This document shows, one piece after another, positions 20,611 to 31,264 of a stretch of DNA of 64,000 bases (position 1 is its first letter; every line of letters starts with the position of its first letter). A program made the translations under genes and the position numbers. Source of the stretch: Agapetus fuscipes (taxonomy: Eukaryota; Arthropoda; Insecta; Trichoptera; Glossosomatidae); the NCBI GenBank assembly GCA_951799405.1, contig OX637354.1:2728001-2792000 (forward strand), written 5' to 3'. The notes beneath the pieces were generated by a model. That model saw nothing but the letters and a program-made list of their open reading frames with translations, did not search any database and was not told the origin of the DNA.

Positions 20611-20919
20611 TGGTGTGATCTCTCTCTCAGATCTGCAGGGTGTGGGGTGGTTAACTTAGTCCAGCCGTCACGTCAGACACGCACTAATTTTGGGGACCGT
20701 GCTTTCCGGTTTGCGGGCCCAATGGAGTGGAACAGACAACCACCTAATGTGAGGAAGGCAGAAACTGTTGGTGTCTTTAAAGGAGCACTAAAGACGCATC
20801 TTTACAAAAAATCTTATCCGTGATTTGAGAGGGCCCTTGAGGTGTGACACACACAAAAACGGCGCTCTTCAATTATGTGTACCTTATAAATAAATTTTCC
20901 TTGTATATATATATATATG
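20611..20919 (+). pseudogene. LINE 3' end inserted in SINE-A; partner of SINE-A
   Basis: Encodes RTNFGDRAFRFAGPMEWNR then FKGALKTHLYKKSYP and stop at 20823. Its 3' end reads GGGCCCTTGAGGTGTGACAC, ACACAAAAACGGCGCTC, almost the same as the SINE-A 3' end, and finishes in TA repeats. The same family lies at 54120-54500. Confidence 0.8.
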
Positions 20920-21056
20920 GTATATGAATATTTCAACCCAGCGAAGAGCATATTTGAAAATATTAATGGTATTTTTTTGTGCTCCGCCGGGATTCGAACT
21001 CGACGACCTTCCATTTACGAGTCCGAAGCTTTAACCGCTAGACTAAGGACCGGCAA
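20920..21056 (-). mobile_element. SINE-A head half, split by a LINE fragment
   Basis: Minus-strand head CCGGTCCTTAGTCTAGCGGT, B-box-like GTTCGAATCC and body to CATATACC. Confidence 0.75.
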
Positions 21057-21084
21057 AATATAGTTAAGAATGAATGGGTAAAAG

Positions 21085-21735
21085 AAAAATCGTCCCCTTA
21101 GTGCTTGTTTTTCTTATGTCCATCAGTGGTTCCTTGACTTATACATAGGTTGGTATGCGGCTGACCAACCATGCTGTAAAAATGTTTTACTTTGCCAATG
21201 TCACCCCTGTCTCAGGGAAGAACGGCAAGAGTTGCAGGGTGTATGTCCATTTGAGATTTGGTTTTCATGTTGTGGGTTCACATGCGGCATGCGTGCAAGC
21301 GCGAACTTTTACGTGTCTGATTATGAAAATGCATGTAATGTGAATCTCCAATGTAGCATATCTTAGCAACTTAGATTAGATTAATATTTTTAAGGGTTTG
21401 GTGGTTTACACAGTGAAAGTCCATTGTATATTAAATAAATTAACACTGTCAACAATAAAATTTTAAGTGAAATAAAACTGTGTTAATTTATTTAATAATA
21501 GATTAGATTAGATTAGAGCCTAGAGGTGATTTCACATGAGCAATGTTTGTATGTGTACTGGACCTATGTATTTGTCTTATGAAAACTGGGAATTGGTTTA
21601 TCCACATAAATATTTAAAACAACTCTTGCATAAAAGCGTGCTGTGCGTCTCAGCTCAAATTGTGTAGAATGTGATTCTCATTGAAAGGTCATCTTTGAAT
21701 CAAATGGTGGATAAGCCAACAAGCACTGGGCGAAG
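21085..21735. mobile_element. Element E with repeat C inserted
   Basis: Left end CGTCCCCTTAGTGCTTGTTT at 21091 and right end ATAAGCCAACAAGCACTGGG at 21711 are inverted copies. It is interrupted by repeat C and a small TIR element at about 21130-21500. Confidence 0.65.
21131..21390 (+). mobile_element. Repeat C copy inside element E
   Basis: Starts TTCCTTGACTTATACATAGG and ends in TTAGATTAGATTA. Followed by a 62-bp palindromic stretch (TTAAATAAATTAACAC and its complement, 21431-21492). Confidence 0.75.
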
Positions 21736-21737
21736 CA

Positions 21738-22148
21738 TTTTTACAGCATGGGTGGTCAGCCGCATAACAACCCATAAGTCAAGGAACAAACCTACACGAC
21801 AAATTACATTTTATAAATCAGTAAATAATAATATCATCAAAACTAAAAAGAAAACAAATTCCAATTTAACAAACCCTAGCCGCCAATTTACTTCTGTCCT
21901 TACTTCTTTCATTTCCTCCAGACTCATAACCTTCTTCATATAGGCTCTTCTTTTATTATGACTCTGGATATTCCATTCATTCGCAATTTCGGATATTTAG
22001 TCCATCCATACCTTTCTCTGTCTTCCTCTACCACGACATCCATCTATTTTTGCAACGTATACTTTCTTCGTCAGTTGTGAGAATGCATGTAATGTGAATC
22101 TCCAATGTATCATATCTTTGCAACTTATATTAGATTAGATTAGACACT
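21738..22148 (-). mobile_element. LINE 3' end with rearranged repeat C
   Basis: From 21790 down to 21738 is the start of repeat C on the minus strand. 21790-22078 is the upstream LINE coding end (complement of IQSHNKRRAYMKKVMSLEE-like codons). 22079-22148 is the repeat C end on the plus strand, so the copy is rearranged. Confidence 0.6.
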
Positions 22149-22192
22149 GGGGGTACGAAAAGTGAACCAAGCTTTTACACCCTTGCAGCGTC

Positions 22193-22487
22193 ATATCCAC
22201 CTAGGGGCTGTCCATATATTACGTCATTCACATTAAGGGGGGGGGGAGTCTGGTCTGCGGATGATGGCAAATGATGTACGAGTAGCAAAAGTGACGTCGT
22301 TCTTGTAAATACCAATTTCTACAAAATATTATGTAAGTAATATAACATTATTAATTATTAAGCTCATCCATTATTACAGCAAGAGGGGGGGGGGGATCAT
22401 TAGATAATGAATATAGGATGATTGTAAGGGGGGGGGGGGTCGAAAATCGGCCAAAATCGATGACATAATTTATGGACGGCCCCCTAT
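22193..22487. mobile_element. MITE with GGGGCTGTCCATATATTACG ends
   Basis: Left TAGGGGCTGTCCATATATTA and right ATAATTTATGGACGGCCCCC are inverted copies. The interior has three G tracts. From 22490 to 23030 I see nothing beyond simple TTTA repeats near 22950. Confidence 0.75.
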
Positions 22488-23029
22488 GAGCTTACAGAAT
22501 TTCTGTTAGCTCTGGACTAAGAACCAACAGAAAAAAATACAATTTTATTTATTAGACATTTCCTTCGTATAATAATTATGTATTGACATTCACTGACTAA
22601 TGTGTTTGTATATTTTAATATCAAACTTTTCACTCCCAGCTGTGATTGACAGTCCACGTCTTCATGCATTCCTTACACGTACAGCACCAGAAAAGGCAAC
22701 ATTACTGAGGGATTGTAAATGATATGCTCTCTGTTGTAAAGAACATTTGTAGCAGCGCTCTAGGCAGTCCGCCTTTCCAATAGTTATAGATCAGACTTCA
22801 TTAATCAGGACAGGAAAAGCTGCTATGAATAATGATTCTGTGCAGTACATTGTTATTAATATAGCAGCTGGGAGCTGCTGCAACTAAATATGTCAATGAT
22901 TGACAGGTGACACATCTGCATGCCTATAATCTGAGTTGCAAATATATTTATTTATTTATTTATTGAAACAACATAATCAAGATAACATGACAGTTAGAAA
23001 CCATATAGTTATAATGTTGACAAAAGGAT

Positions 23030-23530
23030 GTAATCTAATCTAATCTATGTTGCAAAGATATGTTACATTGGAGATTCACATTACATGCATTCTCACAACC
23101 AGACATGTACAAGTTTGCGCTTGCACATGCCTCATGTGAGCCTACAACATAAAAACCAAATCTCAAATGGACATTCACTCTACAACTCTTGCCGTCCTTC
23201 CCTGTAACAGGGGTGGCATTGGCAAAGTGAACCATTTTTACAGCATGGGTGGTCAGCCGCATACCAACCTATAAGTCAAGGAACATACATGACAAATTAC
23301 ATTTTTTAAATCAATAAATAATAATACATATGGACATCAAAAACTAAAACATAAAACAAATTTCACTTTAAAATAAACCCTAGCCGGCACTATTACAGAT
23401 CAGCCGCCATTTCTTTCTGTCCTTACATACTTCTTTTATTTCCTCCAGAATCATAACCTTCTTTATACAGGCTCTTCTTATATTATGACTCTGGATATTC
23501 CATTCAATCGCAAATGTTATTAAAGTATTA
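23030..23530 (-). mobile_element. LINE 3' end: coding tail plus repeat C
   Basis: On the minus strand the coding tail (EWNIQSHNIRRACIKKVMIL, KEVCKDRKKWR, stop) runs straight into the spacer and then repeat C with its GATTA tail. This is one of four places showing that repeat C is a LINE 3' UTR. Confidence 0.8.
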
Positions 23531-23590
23531 TAAAAATAAATCAATATTTTATACAAAAAAATCAAAACAATATATTGGTATTATTCTAAT

Positions 23591-23764
23591 GGGGCTTCCA
23601 CACGCTTGCCAACCCATCTCAAGTCAAGCGCACAGTGTGTCGTCTAGAACATGCTAGCTGGACAAAATTTTGTCTAATGGACTCATTTTGTCCAGCTAGC
23701 ATGTTCTAGACGACACACTGTGCGCTTGACTTGAGATGGGTTGGCAAGCGTGTGGAAGCCCCAT
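23591..23764. mobile_element. Near-perfect palindromic MITE, copy 1
   Basis: GGGGCTTCCACACGCTTGCC to GACAAAAT on the left is repeated inverted on the right as about 80-bp arms around a loop of about 10 bases. A copy with a truncated left arm is at 37279-37422. Confidence 0.9.
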
Positions 23765-23797
23765 TCTTGTCTTGTCTTGTATCCTGCCGCCATTCCT

Positions 23798-24262
23798 CTA
23801 GGGGTGGCCAGTACCTCCACATAAGTGCCTCACCTTGACTCTGTCCCTGCATACTTCTTTCATCTCATCTAATTTCATCACTCTTTTCATGCATGCTCTT
23901 CTCTTGTTTCCACTCTGTAAATTCCATTCATTCGCAATCTCACTTATCTGATCAATCCATTCTTTTCTAGGTCTTCCCCTTCCACGCTTACCTATTACAT
24001 TCCCTTTATACACTCTTTTTGTCAGTCGGTCTTCATTCATCCTTTCAATATGTCCAAACCATCGCATCACACTTCTTTGAACTTTCACTTTCACGCTTTC
24101 TTTTACTCCGCATTCATTCAGAACCCATTCGTTTCTCACTCTATCTTTCAGTGTTTTTCCTGTGCCCCATAACATTTGTATTTCTAGCAAAACCTTCCAT
24201 TCACGCATCAGTCCATTCATATGTTCCCATTTTGATGCCCATTCCCACAGCCCATTCCTCAT
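23798..24262 (-). pseudogene. LINE C-terminal ORF fragment (154 codons)
   Basis: Encodes NGLMREWKVLLEIQMLWG, MRWFGHIERMNEDRLTKRVY and GRGRPRKEWIDQISEIANEW, the same C-terminal protein type as at 48370 and 53110 but a distinct subfamily. No RT core is present. Confidence 0.75.
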
Positions 24263-24264
24263 AA

Positions 24265-24735
24265 TCTATAATCTATAATCTATAATCTAAGTTGCAAGGA
24301 TATATTCATTTAAAGCTCTCAGATGTATGCCCACAAACCAACAAGTGTAGTTCGCGCTTACAAATGCTGAATGTGTACTTACAAATAAAATCCAAACCTC
24401 AAATGAACATAAGCCCCACAACTTTTGCCGACCTTCCCTGAAACAGGGGTGACATTGGCAAAGTGAACCATTTTTTACAGTATGGGTGGTCAGCCTCATA
24501 CCAACCTATAAGTCAAGGAATATGAATAATAAATTACATTTAAATATAAAAAAGAACAAAACCTTACATAGAAATCTATACAAAAAAAGTCAAAAATTTC
24601 CTATGCAAAAAATGTAGCAAATGAATACACCAACATTAGAAATCAACATTGCAGATTAGCCGCCACTTCTTCCTGTCCTTGCATACTTCTTTCATTTCAT
24701 CCAGAGTCATAACCTTTTTCATACAAGAATAATAA
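24265..24735 (-). mobile_element. LINE 3' end: coding tail plus repeat C (GATTATA tail)
   Basis: The minus strand carries the MKKVMTLDEMKEVCKDRKKW coding end, spacer, and repeat C ending in ATTATAGATTATAGATTATG. It abuts the related fragment at 23798-24262. Confidence 0.8.
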
Positions 24736-24757
24736 ATAATAAATAATAATATTAGGA

Positions 24758-24984
24758 TGATTTATTTTTTAGCCCTCTGCGAGCTGGGTCGTCGCTACAG
24801 AAAGCGCCAATTCTCAAACAAGGCTCAGTTGCAGCAAGGCTAGATGGATTTTTGGTGATCGAACTTTGGTAAAGTTATGGGAATTTTTCAATCCAGCAAA
24901 GAGCATATTTGAAAATATAAATGGTGTATTACTTGTGTTCCGGCGGGATTCGAACACATGACCTTCCATGTACGAGTCTTAAGG
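24758..24984 (-). mobile_element. SINE-A copy
   Basis: Minus-strand body from AGACTCGTACATGGAAGGTC to the AAAAATAAATCATC end; the head is truncated. Confidence 0.7.
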
Positions 24985-25050
24985 CTCCGTTCACAAAAAA
25001 AACCCGTTTTTTTCAAAATATGTTTCTTATGCTATAAATCTATAATAGGT

Positions 25051-25390
25051 CCGGTCGATAGCTCAGTTGGTAGAGTGCTTGCATTCCATGCCGTGAGCTC
25101 GGGTTCGAACCCCACCGAGGGTGTCAGAAATAATTTCCCGTTTCGGTGTTTATTTCGAACCTCAAAATAAAATACCGGGAAGGTTTACTCAGCCTTCACA
25201 AGAAATAAGTAGGTACCAGCCCTCTCGGGAGCTGGGAAACCCCCACTTTAACTGAAGCGGTTGGCGTAAGGCCGGCCCCCTTACCTGTAAAAATAAATAG
25301 GTTCAACTCGCCACATGCGATAACTTTAGGGAAAACGCGGCAAGAAGTTACACTACATGTGTAGCTTAGTTGCGTTGCGTTGCGTATGGC
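25051..25390 (+). mobile_element. SINE-B copy, near full length
   Basis: From CCGGTCGATAGCTCAGTTGG, B-box GGGTTCGAACCCC, to TAGCTTAGTTGCGTTGCG. It interrupts sequence (24985-25600) that resembles the TIR element at 44590. Confidence 0.8.
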
Positions 25391-25579
25391 CTTAGTAAAA
25401 GAGTGAAATTAATGAAAAAAATCAAGCGTGTTTAATGATTTTTTGTCTAAAGCTTTTTTGAAAATAGTTTTTTCATATTATTATCTCGAAAACTGTTTAC
25501 ATTAGATTTACTAAACTACCTACACCGTTTTCTATACTTTGTATCATTCTACAATTATGAATAAAAAAAAAGTTTTGTT

Positions 25580-25670
25580 ATAGTGAAGTACTGTCATTGC
25601 GATGTAATGTCATCTGAGGTTTTGTCATGTGTCGTTACGTCGTGTCTTGTTTTGTCACTGTGCCGTTCCA
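25580..25670 (+). repeat. Short-period array (TGTTTTGTC type)
   Basis: Contains GAGGTTTTGTCATGTGTCG and TCTTGTTTTGTCACTGTGCC, words shared with 5875-6150 and 30590-30940. Confidence 0.45.
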
Positions 25671-25837
25671 CCCAGTCACCAATCCAAGAGTATCTAATGC
25701 CGGCTCCAAAGGTCGGTCTAACACATACACTCGGAGTTCTGAGAAGTCCGAGAAACAGCTGACACGTCAGTGGCGTACCAGAGAGACAGGTAAACAATAC
25801 AGGGGCAGCAACAGAATGTGAGGCACGAGGAATGTCT

Positions 25838-25890
25838 GCCTTACGCAACAGATTATATTAAATATAATCTGTTGCGTAAGGCAGACACTC
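25838..25890. repeat. Perfect inverted repeat
   Basis: GTCTGCCTTACGCAACAGAT followed by TATATT, then one base and the exact complement. Each arm is about 26 bases with almost no loop. Confidence 0.85.
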
Positions 25891-26024
25891 TTAAACTATA
25901 AATTTTATAAGTGATAGTGCGGGAAATCAGCAAAATCAATAAACAACAACGTGCAAAAATATGTACCTATACACTTGTGTAGGGTGGCGAAAAATGAATA
26001 CAAACAATATTCTGTAGAATCGAA

Positions 26025-27090
26025 GAATATCTGTACCTTAGAGCAGGGGTCGGCAACCATTTGTTGTAAAAGGGCCAAATATTATACGTGGGATTTAGTG
26101 CGGGCCGCACTTGGTCAGTGGCGGATCTAACGGTCAGCATTTCATCACAGGCTGACTACCCCCCCCCCCCCCCCTCCCCCCGCTGCGTCATGTATCGTGA
26201 ACATTAATAAATTGACGTACGAATTACAAATGAAATTCAATATTGATTCTACCCCCCCATAATAAATCTCATATTGTAGAATCCCCGCCAATTCAATTTG
26301 GGAATCCCGCAATACAGGGAACTCCACGCGAATCGACACCGCCCTACATAGGGATCTACCCACAAATTCAACCCCCCCCCTTTGGATAAGTTTGACCACC
26401 TTTCGAGTCTAAGATCCGCTTGGAGCACATGTCATTGCCTAAAATATTTGTATACAAATATTTTAGTTGAATTTTTTTAGTCAATTTTTTTGTATACAAA
26501 TATTTTAGTTCTATAAAAATATTTTAGTTATAAAAATAAAACGCTTTTTGTCCATTTTTACGACATTATTTGTTGTATTTTTTTTCACTTCATTGTGTAT
26601 GTGTATGATATCGTCCGGCACATGCGTTGCGGCGAATATCTTGCGGGCCGCACCAAGACGGCTCAAGGGCCGCATGCGGCCCGCGGGCCGCAGGTTGCCG
26701 ACCCATGCCTTAGAGCATAAACAACGGTAGTCACATTTAGTAAAATGTGCAGGCGACGAGTTTTAGTGAAAATGTGCACTTTTATACAACCATCATAACT
26801 TCTAAATTAGACGAGATATTTTTGGTCTGTAAAAACTGTTTATCTTCTTTTATCGATATTTATTTAATATGAACAACGTATGTGAAACTTACGTGGTTTA
26901 TGCTCGCACTTTTATGTGCATCCCATATTTATTACACTTGATATCTCAGTAACTATGAGTCCGAGGACTCCAATATTTTTACCACTTATAGAACAGCTAT
27001 TATAATAATTTCTGCATCATTTACTCAAAAACGCAAAAAAAAGTGGACTTCCGTTGTTTATGCTCTAAGGAGTCTAAGGTACAGATATTG
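26025..27090. mobile_element. TIR element carrying a nested hAT MITE
   Basis: ATCTGTACCTTAG and AGCATAAACAACGG on the left match, inverted, CCGTTGTTTATGCTCTAAGG and CTAAGGTACAGAT on the right (27052-27089). The nested element is 26044-26707. Confidence 0.7.
26044..26707. mobile_element. hAT-like MITE with 8-bp TSD CCTTAGAG
   Basis: Left end CAGGGGTCGGCAACC, right end GGTTGCCGACCCATG. CCTTAGAG flanks both ends exactly (26036-26043 and 26708-26715). The interior has GCGGGCCGCA-type words near both ends and a C tract near 26160. Confidence 0.85.
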
Positions 27091-27915
27091 TTCCCATAGT
27101 GCTTGTTTGTCCTTCGTCCATCAGAGGTAATTTCACAAGAGAATTGTTTTTGTGTTTTATTTTATTTGAAAAAAATCGTTTAACATTTTTTTTTAAATCT
27201 ATTATCTTGTTGATTTAATTGTTGTTATGCTTTGGTATTGTTACCAAAAAGAGACTAAGCTCTTGTGTGTGGTGAGGGAATCCCATATATGTTTGTATCT
27301 AATTTCTTTATTTATTGTTTGCCTGTTTCTCTTTTCTTTCTCTGTTTCTATTTTGTTTCTATTTTTCTTTCTCTGTTTCTATATTCTTTCCCTGTTTCAA
27401 TTTCTTATTGGTAGATATTTTTCTATAAATGCTATTTTTTAAATGACTGTTCAGTGGTCACGAATTGCACCCTCACATTTTTTTACCATACGAAATACAA
27501 CAGCACAAAGCATATAACACACAGCATATAACACACAAAGAATTTCAGTTAACAAATTATAAGGCCAATTAAAGTTTTTCAATTTTAAAAATTAGTGATA
27601 TTTAAAAAAAAATGTGCCAGAATAGCAAACAAATTATAAAGAGAGTACACAAAAATAAAAAGTGATTATCAAACAAAACGATTTAACAAATTCAGAACCA
27701 GTATTAGCTTCCAAGTAAAAAACAAATTTCAAAATTATAAGTGTACCTACTGGACCAATGTGTCCCGTAAAAACTGGAAATTGTTTTTCGTTATATTTAA
27801 AACAATACTCACATTATAGTTTTTTACGTTTTTTTCTTAGCTCAGATTGTGTAGAATGTGATTCTCAAGATAATCTCATTGAAAGGTCATCAAATGGCAG
27901 ATAAGCCAAACAAGC
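27090..27915. mobile_element. Element E copy
   Basis: Left CCCATAGTGCTTGTTTGTCC and right ATAAGCCAAACAAGCACTTG are inverted. The inner end contains TTGTGTAGAATGTGATTCTC, as in the copies at 21085 and 63060. Confidence 0.65.
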
Positions 27916-27929
27916 ACTTGGAAGGTCAG

Positions 27930-28062
27930 AATGTATATGATGCAAGAAGAGATGTCGATGTAGAGGAAGACCGAGAAGGGTATGGATGTACCAACTTTCT
28001 GAAATAGCGAAAAAATGGGATATCCAGACGCCAGAGTCATAATAAAAGGAAAGCTTGTATTG
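27930..28062 (+). pseudogene. LINE C-terminal scrap
   Basis: GATGTCGATGTAGAGGAAGA and ATGGGATATCCAGA match the coding tail at 48430-48560, with frameshifts. Confidence 0.65.
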
Positions 28063-28069
28063 TACTTTT

Positions 28070-28325
28070 GATTGGAAGGTGTAGTGGGTTCGAATCCCGG
28101 CGAAATATAACAAAAAATATTTCTTCAAAGATGCTCTTCGCTAGATTCAAAAAAGTAATCTACCTTTACCCAAGACCGGTCACCATAGGTCCATCCAGCC
28201 TTACAACAGCCGAGTCTTGCTTGAGAATTGGCGCTTTCTTAAGCGACGACTAAGCTCGCAAAGGGCTCTTATCGTGTGATTCTTAAGACTCCCAAAAAAC
28301 AGAGCTCACCAAATAAATCATCCTA
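28070..28325 (+). mobile_element. SINE-A copy
   Basis: From GGAAGGTGTAGTGGGTTCGA through GACCGGTCACCATAGGTCCA to CACCAAATAAATCATCCTAA. The first part of the head is missing. Confidence 0.75.
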
Positions 28326-28404
28326 ATCCTTAATTATATTATCCTACGTGGTCGTCAATCGCTTGGAGTGTCGATTTTCAAAATTAATGCCATCACAGCA
28401 TATT

Positions 28405-28660
28405 CCTTGTCTGATAGGTTGGTATGAGGTTGACCACCCATACTGTAAAAAATGGTTCACTTTGCTAATGTCACCCCAGTTTCAGGGAAGGTCGGCAAGA
28501 GTTGCAGGGTTTATGTCCATTTGATATTTGGATTTTATGTTGTAGGTTCACATGCGGCACGTGTGAGCGCGAACTTGTACGTGTCTGGTTGTGAGAATGC
28601 ATGTAATCTGAATCTCCAATGTAACATATCTTTGCAACTTAGATTAGATTAGATTAGTTA
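28405..28660 (+). mobile_element. Repeat C copy
   Basis: Starts CCTTGTCTGATAGGTTGGTA and ends ACTTAGATTAGATTAGATTA. From 28660 to 29090 I see no feature. Confidence 0.75.
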
Positions 28661-29094
28661 CTATTTACTTTCCTGAAACCATTTTATTTTTGTCTGCACT
28701 GTTTTATTGAAGTTTTTCTTCTAAATGTTGTTTTGTTTACCTGTGACAGCAGCCAGCACCGCCGCGCAGTTTCCAAACATGCTGCACATTTACTAGTATT
28801 ATATCTATAACACAAGCACACACACTGTCCTCTCACTATATCAGCGTCTACTTAATTCAACTTTACCAAACTGCATATTGTTTCGCGAGATTATGTTAGT
28901 TCACACGCGACCAGTGCACCCTCCCGTCTCACTCGCTACTGGCTGGAGCTACTAGCTCGCACTGACAGCTGTGTGTGCAGACAACAGCTGACTGTGACAG
29001 CTCCCCCTCTAACCCCTCCCCCACCCGCCCTCTCTACATGCAACGCACATATTAATAATTGTATTAAAGCACACCTTGCCTATTATCAGGCATC

Positions 29095-29285
29095 ATCAAT
29101 GTCACCCCTGTTTCAGGGAAGGTCGGCAAAAGTTGTGGGGCTTATGTTCATTTGAGGTTTGGATTTTATTTGTAAGTACACATTCAGCATTTGTAAGCGC
29201 GAACTACACTTGTTGGTTTGTGGGCATACATCTGAGAGCTTTAAATGAATATATCCTTGCAACTTAGATTATAGATTATTATAGA
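29095..29285 (+). mobile_element. Repeat C, 5'-truncated
   Basis: Starts inside the unit at ATGTCACCCCTGTTTCAGGG and ends in TTATAGATTA. Confidence 0.7.
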
Positions 29286-29287
29286 TT

Positions 29288-29370
29288 AGACCGGTCCGTA
29301 GTCCAGTGGAAGCGCTTCGGAATTGTGATTGGAAGGTAGTAGATTCGAATCCCAGCGAATCACGAAATAT
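29288..29370 (+). mobile_element. SINE-A head fragment
   Basis: GACCGGTCCGTAGTCCAGTG and AGATTCGAATCCCAGCG, then the unit stops. Confidence 0.65.
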
Positions 29371-29399
29371 ATTTCGATATGTTAAAAGGAGGTGAGCTC

Positions 29400-29535
29400 G
29401 GGGAAAAACCAAATCTGTAATGAACATAAGCCTTGCAACTCTTGCCGACCTTCCCTGAAACAGGGGTGACATTGGCAAAGTGAACAATTTTTTACAGTAT
29501 GGGTGATCAGTCGCATACCAACCATCAGTCAAGGA
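29400..29535 (-). mobile_element. Repeat C 5' half
   Basis: Minus-strand copy from the CCTTGACTGATGGTTGG start to the AACCAAATCTGTAATG region. Confidence 0.7.
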
Positions 29536-29571
29536 ATTAAAATCAATTATTAAAAAAAATACTTTGACAAT

Positions 29572-29670
29572 GGTCCGGTCGATAGCTCGATTGGTAAATT
29601 GCATGCGTTTCGTGCCAGAGGGTAAGTGTTCGATCCCTCCAAGGGCGATATAAATTATTTCTCGTTTCTG
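29572..29670 (+). mobile_element. SINE-B head fragment
   Basis: GTCCGGTCGATAGCTCGATT with B-box-like GTTCGATCCC, ending at TTATTTCTCGTTTCTG. Confidence 0.6.
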
Positions 29671-29679
29671 GGTTCCTTG

Positions 29680-29985
29680 ACTTTCTTGACTTATAGGTTG
29701 GCATGAAGCTGCCCGCCCACTCATACTGTAAAAAATGCTTCACACTGCCAATGCCACACCTGTTTCAGGGAAGGTTGACAAAAGTTGCAGGGCTTGTGTC
29801 GCAACTTGGATTACTGATTACAGCGGGTAAAAAAAATCATGTGCCTTTACAGAAACCGGTCACCACAGGTCCATCCAGTCTTGCAGCAACTGGGTCTTGT
29901 TTGAGTGATTGGCGTTTTCTATTTTACTACCAAGCTCGCAGAGGGCTCTTGAGAAGGGATTCACACATAACAGCGCACACTAAAT
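29680..29985 (+). mobile_element. Deleted repeat C joined to SINE-A 3' half
   Basis: 29680-29815 is repeat C with an internal deletion. 29835-29985 is the SINE-A 3' half (AAACCGGTCACCACAGGTCC to AACAGCGCACACTAAATAAT). Confidence 0.65.
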
Positions 29986-30084
29986 AATATTTTTTACCCA
30001 ATATTTATTTTATTCGTAATTTATTTTGTCGGTTTTCTCGTGGTACGCCTGGTATACAGGCAACACCCACACCGTAATACTTTT

Positions 30085-30235
30085 TTTGCTGATGAAAGGA
30101 AAGGACGGCATATGACATAACCTCACATGACAGAAAATCACATGATAAAACATCACATGACTTTACATCACATGACAATACATCACAATGTCAACATATC
30201 GCATGACATAAACTCACATTTGAGCGTAGGTTAAA
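30085..30235 (-). repeat. Short-period array, inverted orientation
   Basis: ATCACATGACAATACATCAC and related words repeat about every 15-20 bases; these complement the words at 30590-30940. Confidence 0.6.
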
Positions 30236-30281
30236 TCGGCATAAGTTGTCAAATTTACCCAAAATATTATACATGCATTGT

Positions 30282-30540
30282 TCCTTGACTTATAGGTTGG
30301 TATGCGGCTGACCACCCATGCTGTAAAAATGGTTCACTTTGCCAATGTCACCCCTGTTTCAGGGAAGGACGGCAAGAGTTGCAGGGTGAATGTCCATTTG
30401 AGATTTGGTTTTTATGTTGTAGGCTCACATGAGGCATGTGCAAGCGCGAAATTGTACGTGTCTGATTGTGGAAATGCATGTAATGTGAATCTCCAATGTA
30501 ACATATCTTTGCAACTTAGATTAGATTAGATTAGATTAGA
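30282..30540 (+). mobile_element. Repeat C copy, full unit
   Basis: Starts TTCCTTGACTTATAGGTTGG and ends in four GATTA units. It lies between the two inverted short-period arrays. Confidence 0.8.
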
Positions 30541-30589
30541 CATGCCCATAATATTCTCATGTTCATTTCGACGTTTTTGGTAATTTCTG

Positions 30590-30940
30590 TTATGCGTTAT
30601 GCGATGTTTTGTCATCTGATATTTTCTCATGTGGAGATGAGCCAGGATAGAAAAGTTTGGCCTCTTCGAACAAGGAGGGCCGACCCCAAATGATGGGATA
30701 AGGCAAAGGAAAAGAAGAAGAAGAAAATTTTCTCATGTGCCGTTTATGGTATCTCCTATTTGAGGTATGTGATGTTTTGTCATGTGATTTTTTGTCTTCG
30801 GATGTTTTTTCATTAGGATGTACTTTTCTATTCTGTTTCTTCATTATGATCTTTCGTCATGTGATGTATTTTCATTTAGGTGTAATGTCACGTGATGTTT
30901 TGTCATGTGTTATTTTGTCACTGTGCTGTTTTACCATTGA
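30590..30940 (+). repeat. Short-period array (GATGTTTTGTCATGTG type), with LINE scrap
   Basis: Repeated GTGATGTTTTGTCATGTG-like words, interrupted at 30630-30728 by a LINE 3' scrap (GGCCTCTTCGAACAAGGAGG, ATGGGATAAGGCAAAGGAAA, then AGA repeats). Confidence 0.6.
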
Positions 30941-31264
30941 AATTCTTACTTTTCAGCGCGTGAAAGTTTACTCTTTCATTCTTTTGATGTTTTATTTCGC
31001 TTCTATACTTGCGTTGACACTTATTAGAAAAAGAAAACATGAAGAAAGAACACGCTGCGTGGTTTAACTGAAGAGCTGTGAAGGAGACACATCTTCTTCA
31101 CGTCCTCAAACAAGGAAACCCTCCAGACAGACAGATAGACGTCAACAGTGAGGGGAGAGTAGAGAACACTTCAGTCTAGCTCCTCATTAGGAATGCCAAA
31201 TATTAGCCTCAAGAGTCATAGAAAACAGAAGGCAAGGAATCAGTCTCAGAGATAAAGGGATCCA

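Noticed and set aside
22380..22440. G-quadruplex candidates in the G tracts
   Set aside because: The tracts are single long runs spaced by tens of bases inside a MITE; nothing indicates a functional role.
27227..27442. Phe/Leu/Ser-rich frame that looks like a membrane protein
   Set aside because: It is a T-rich low-complexity stretch inside element E.
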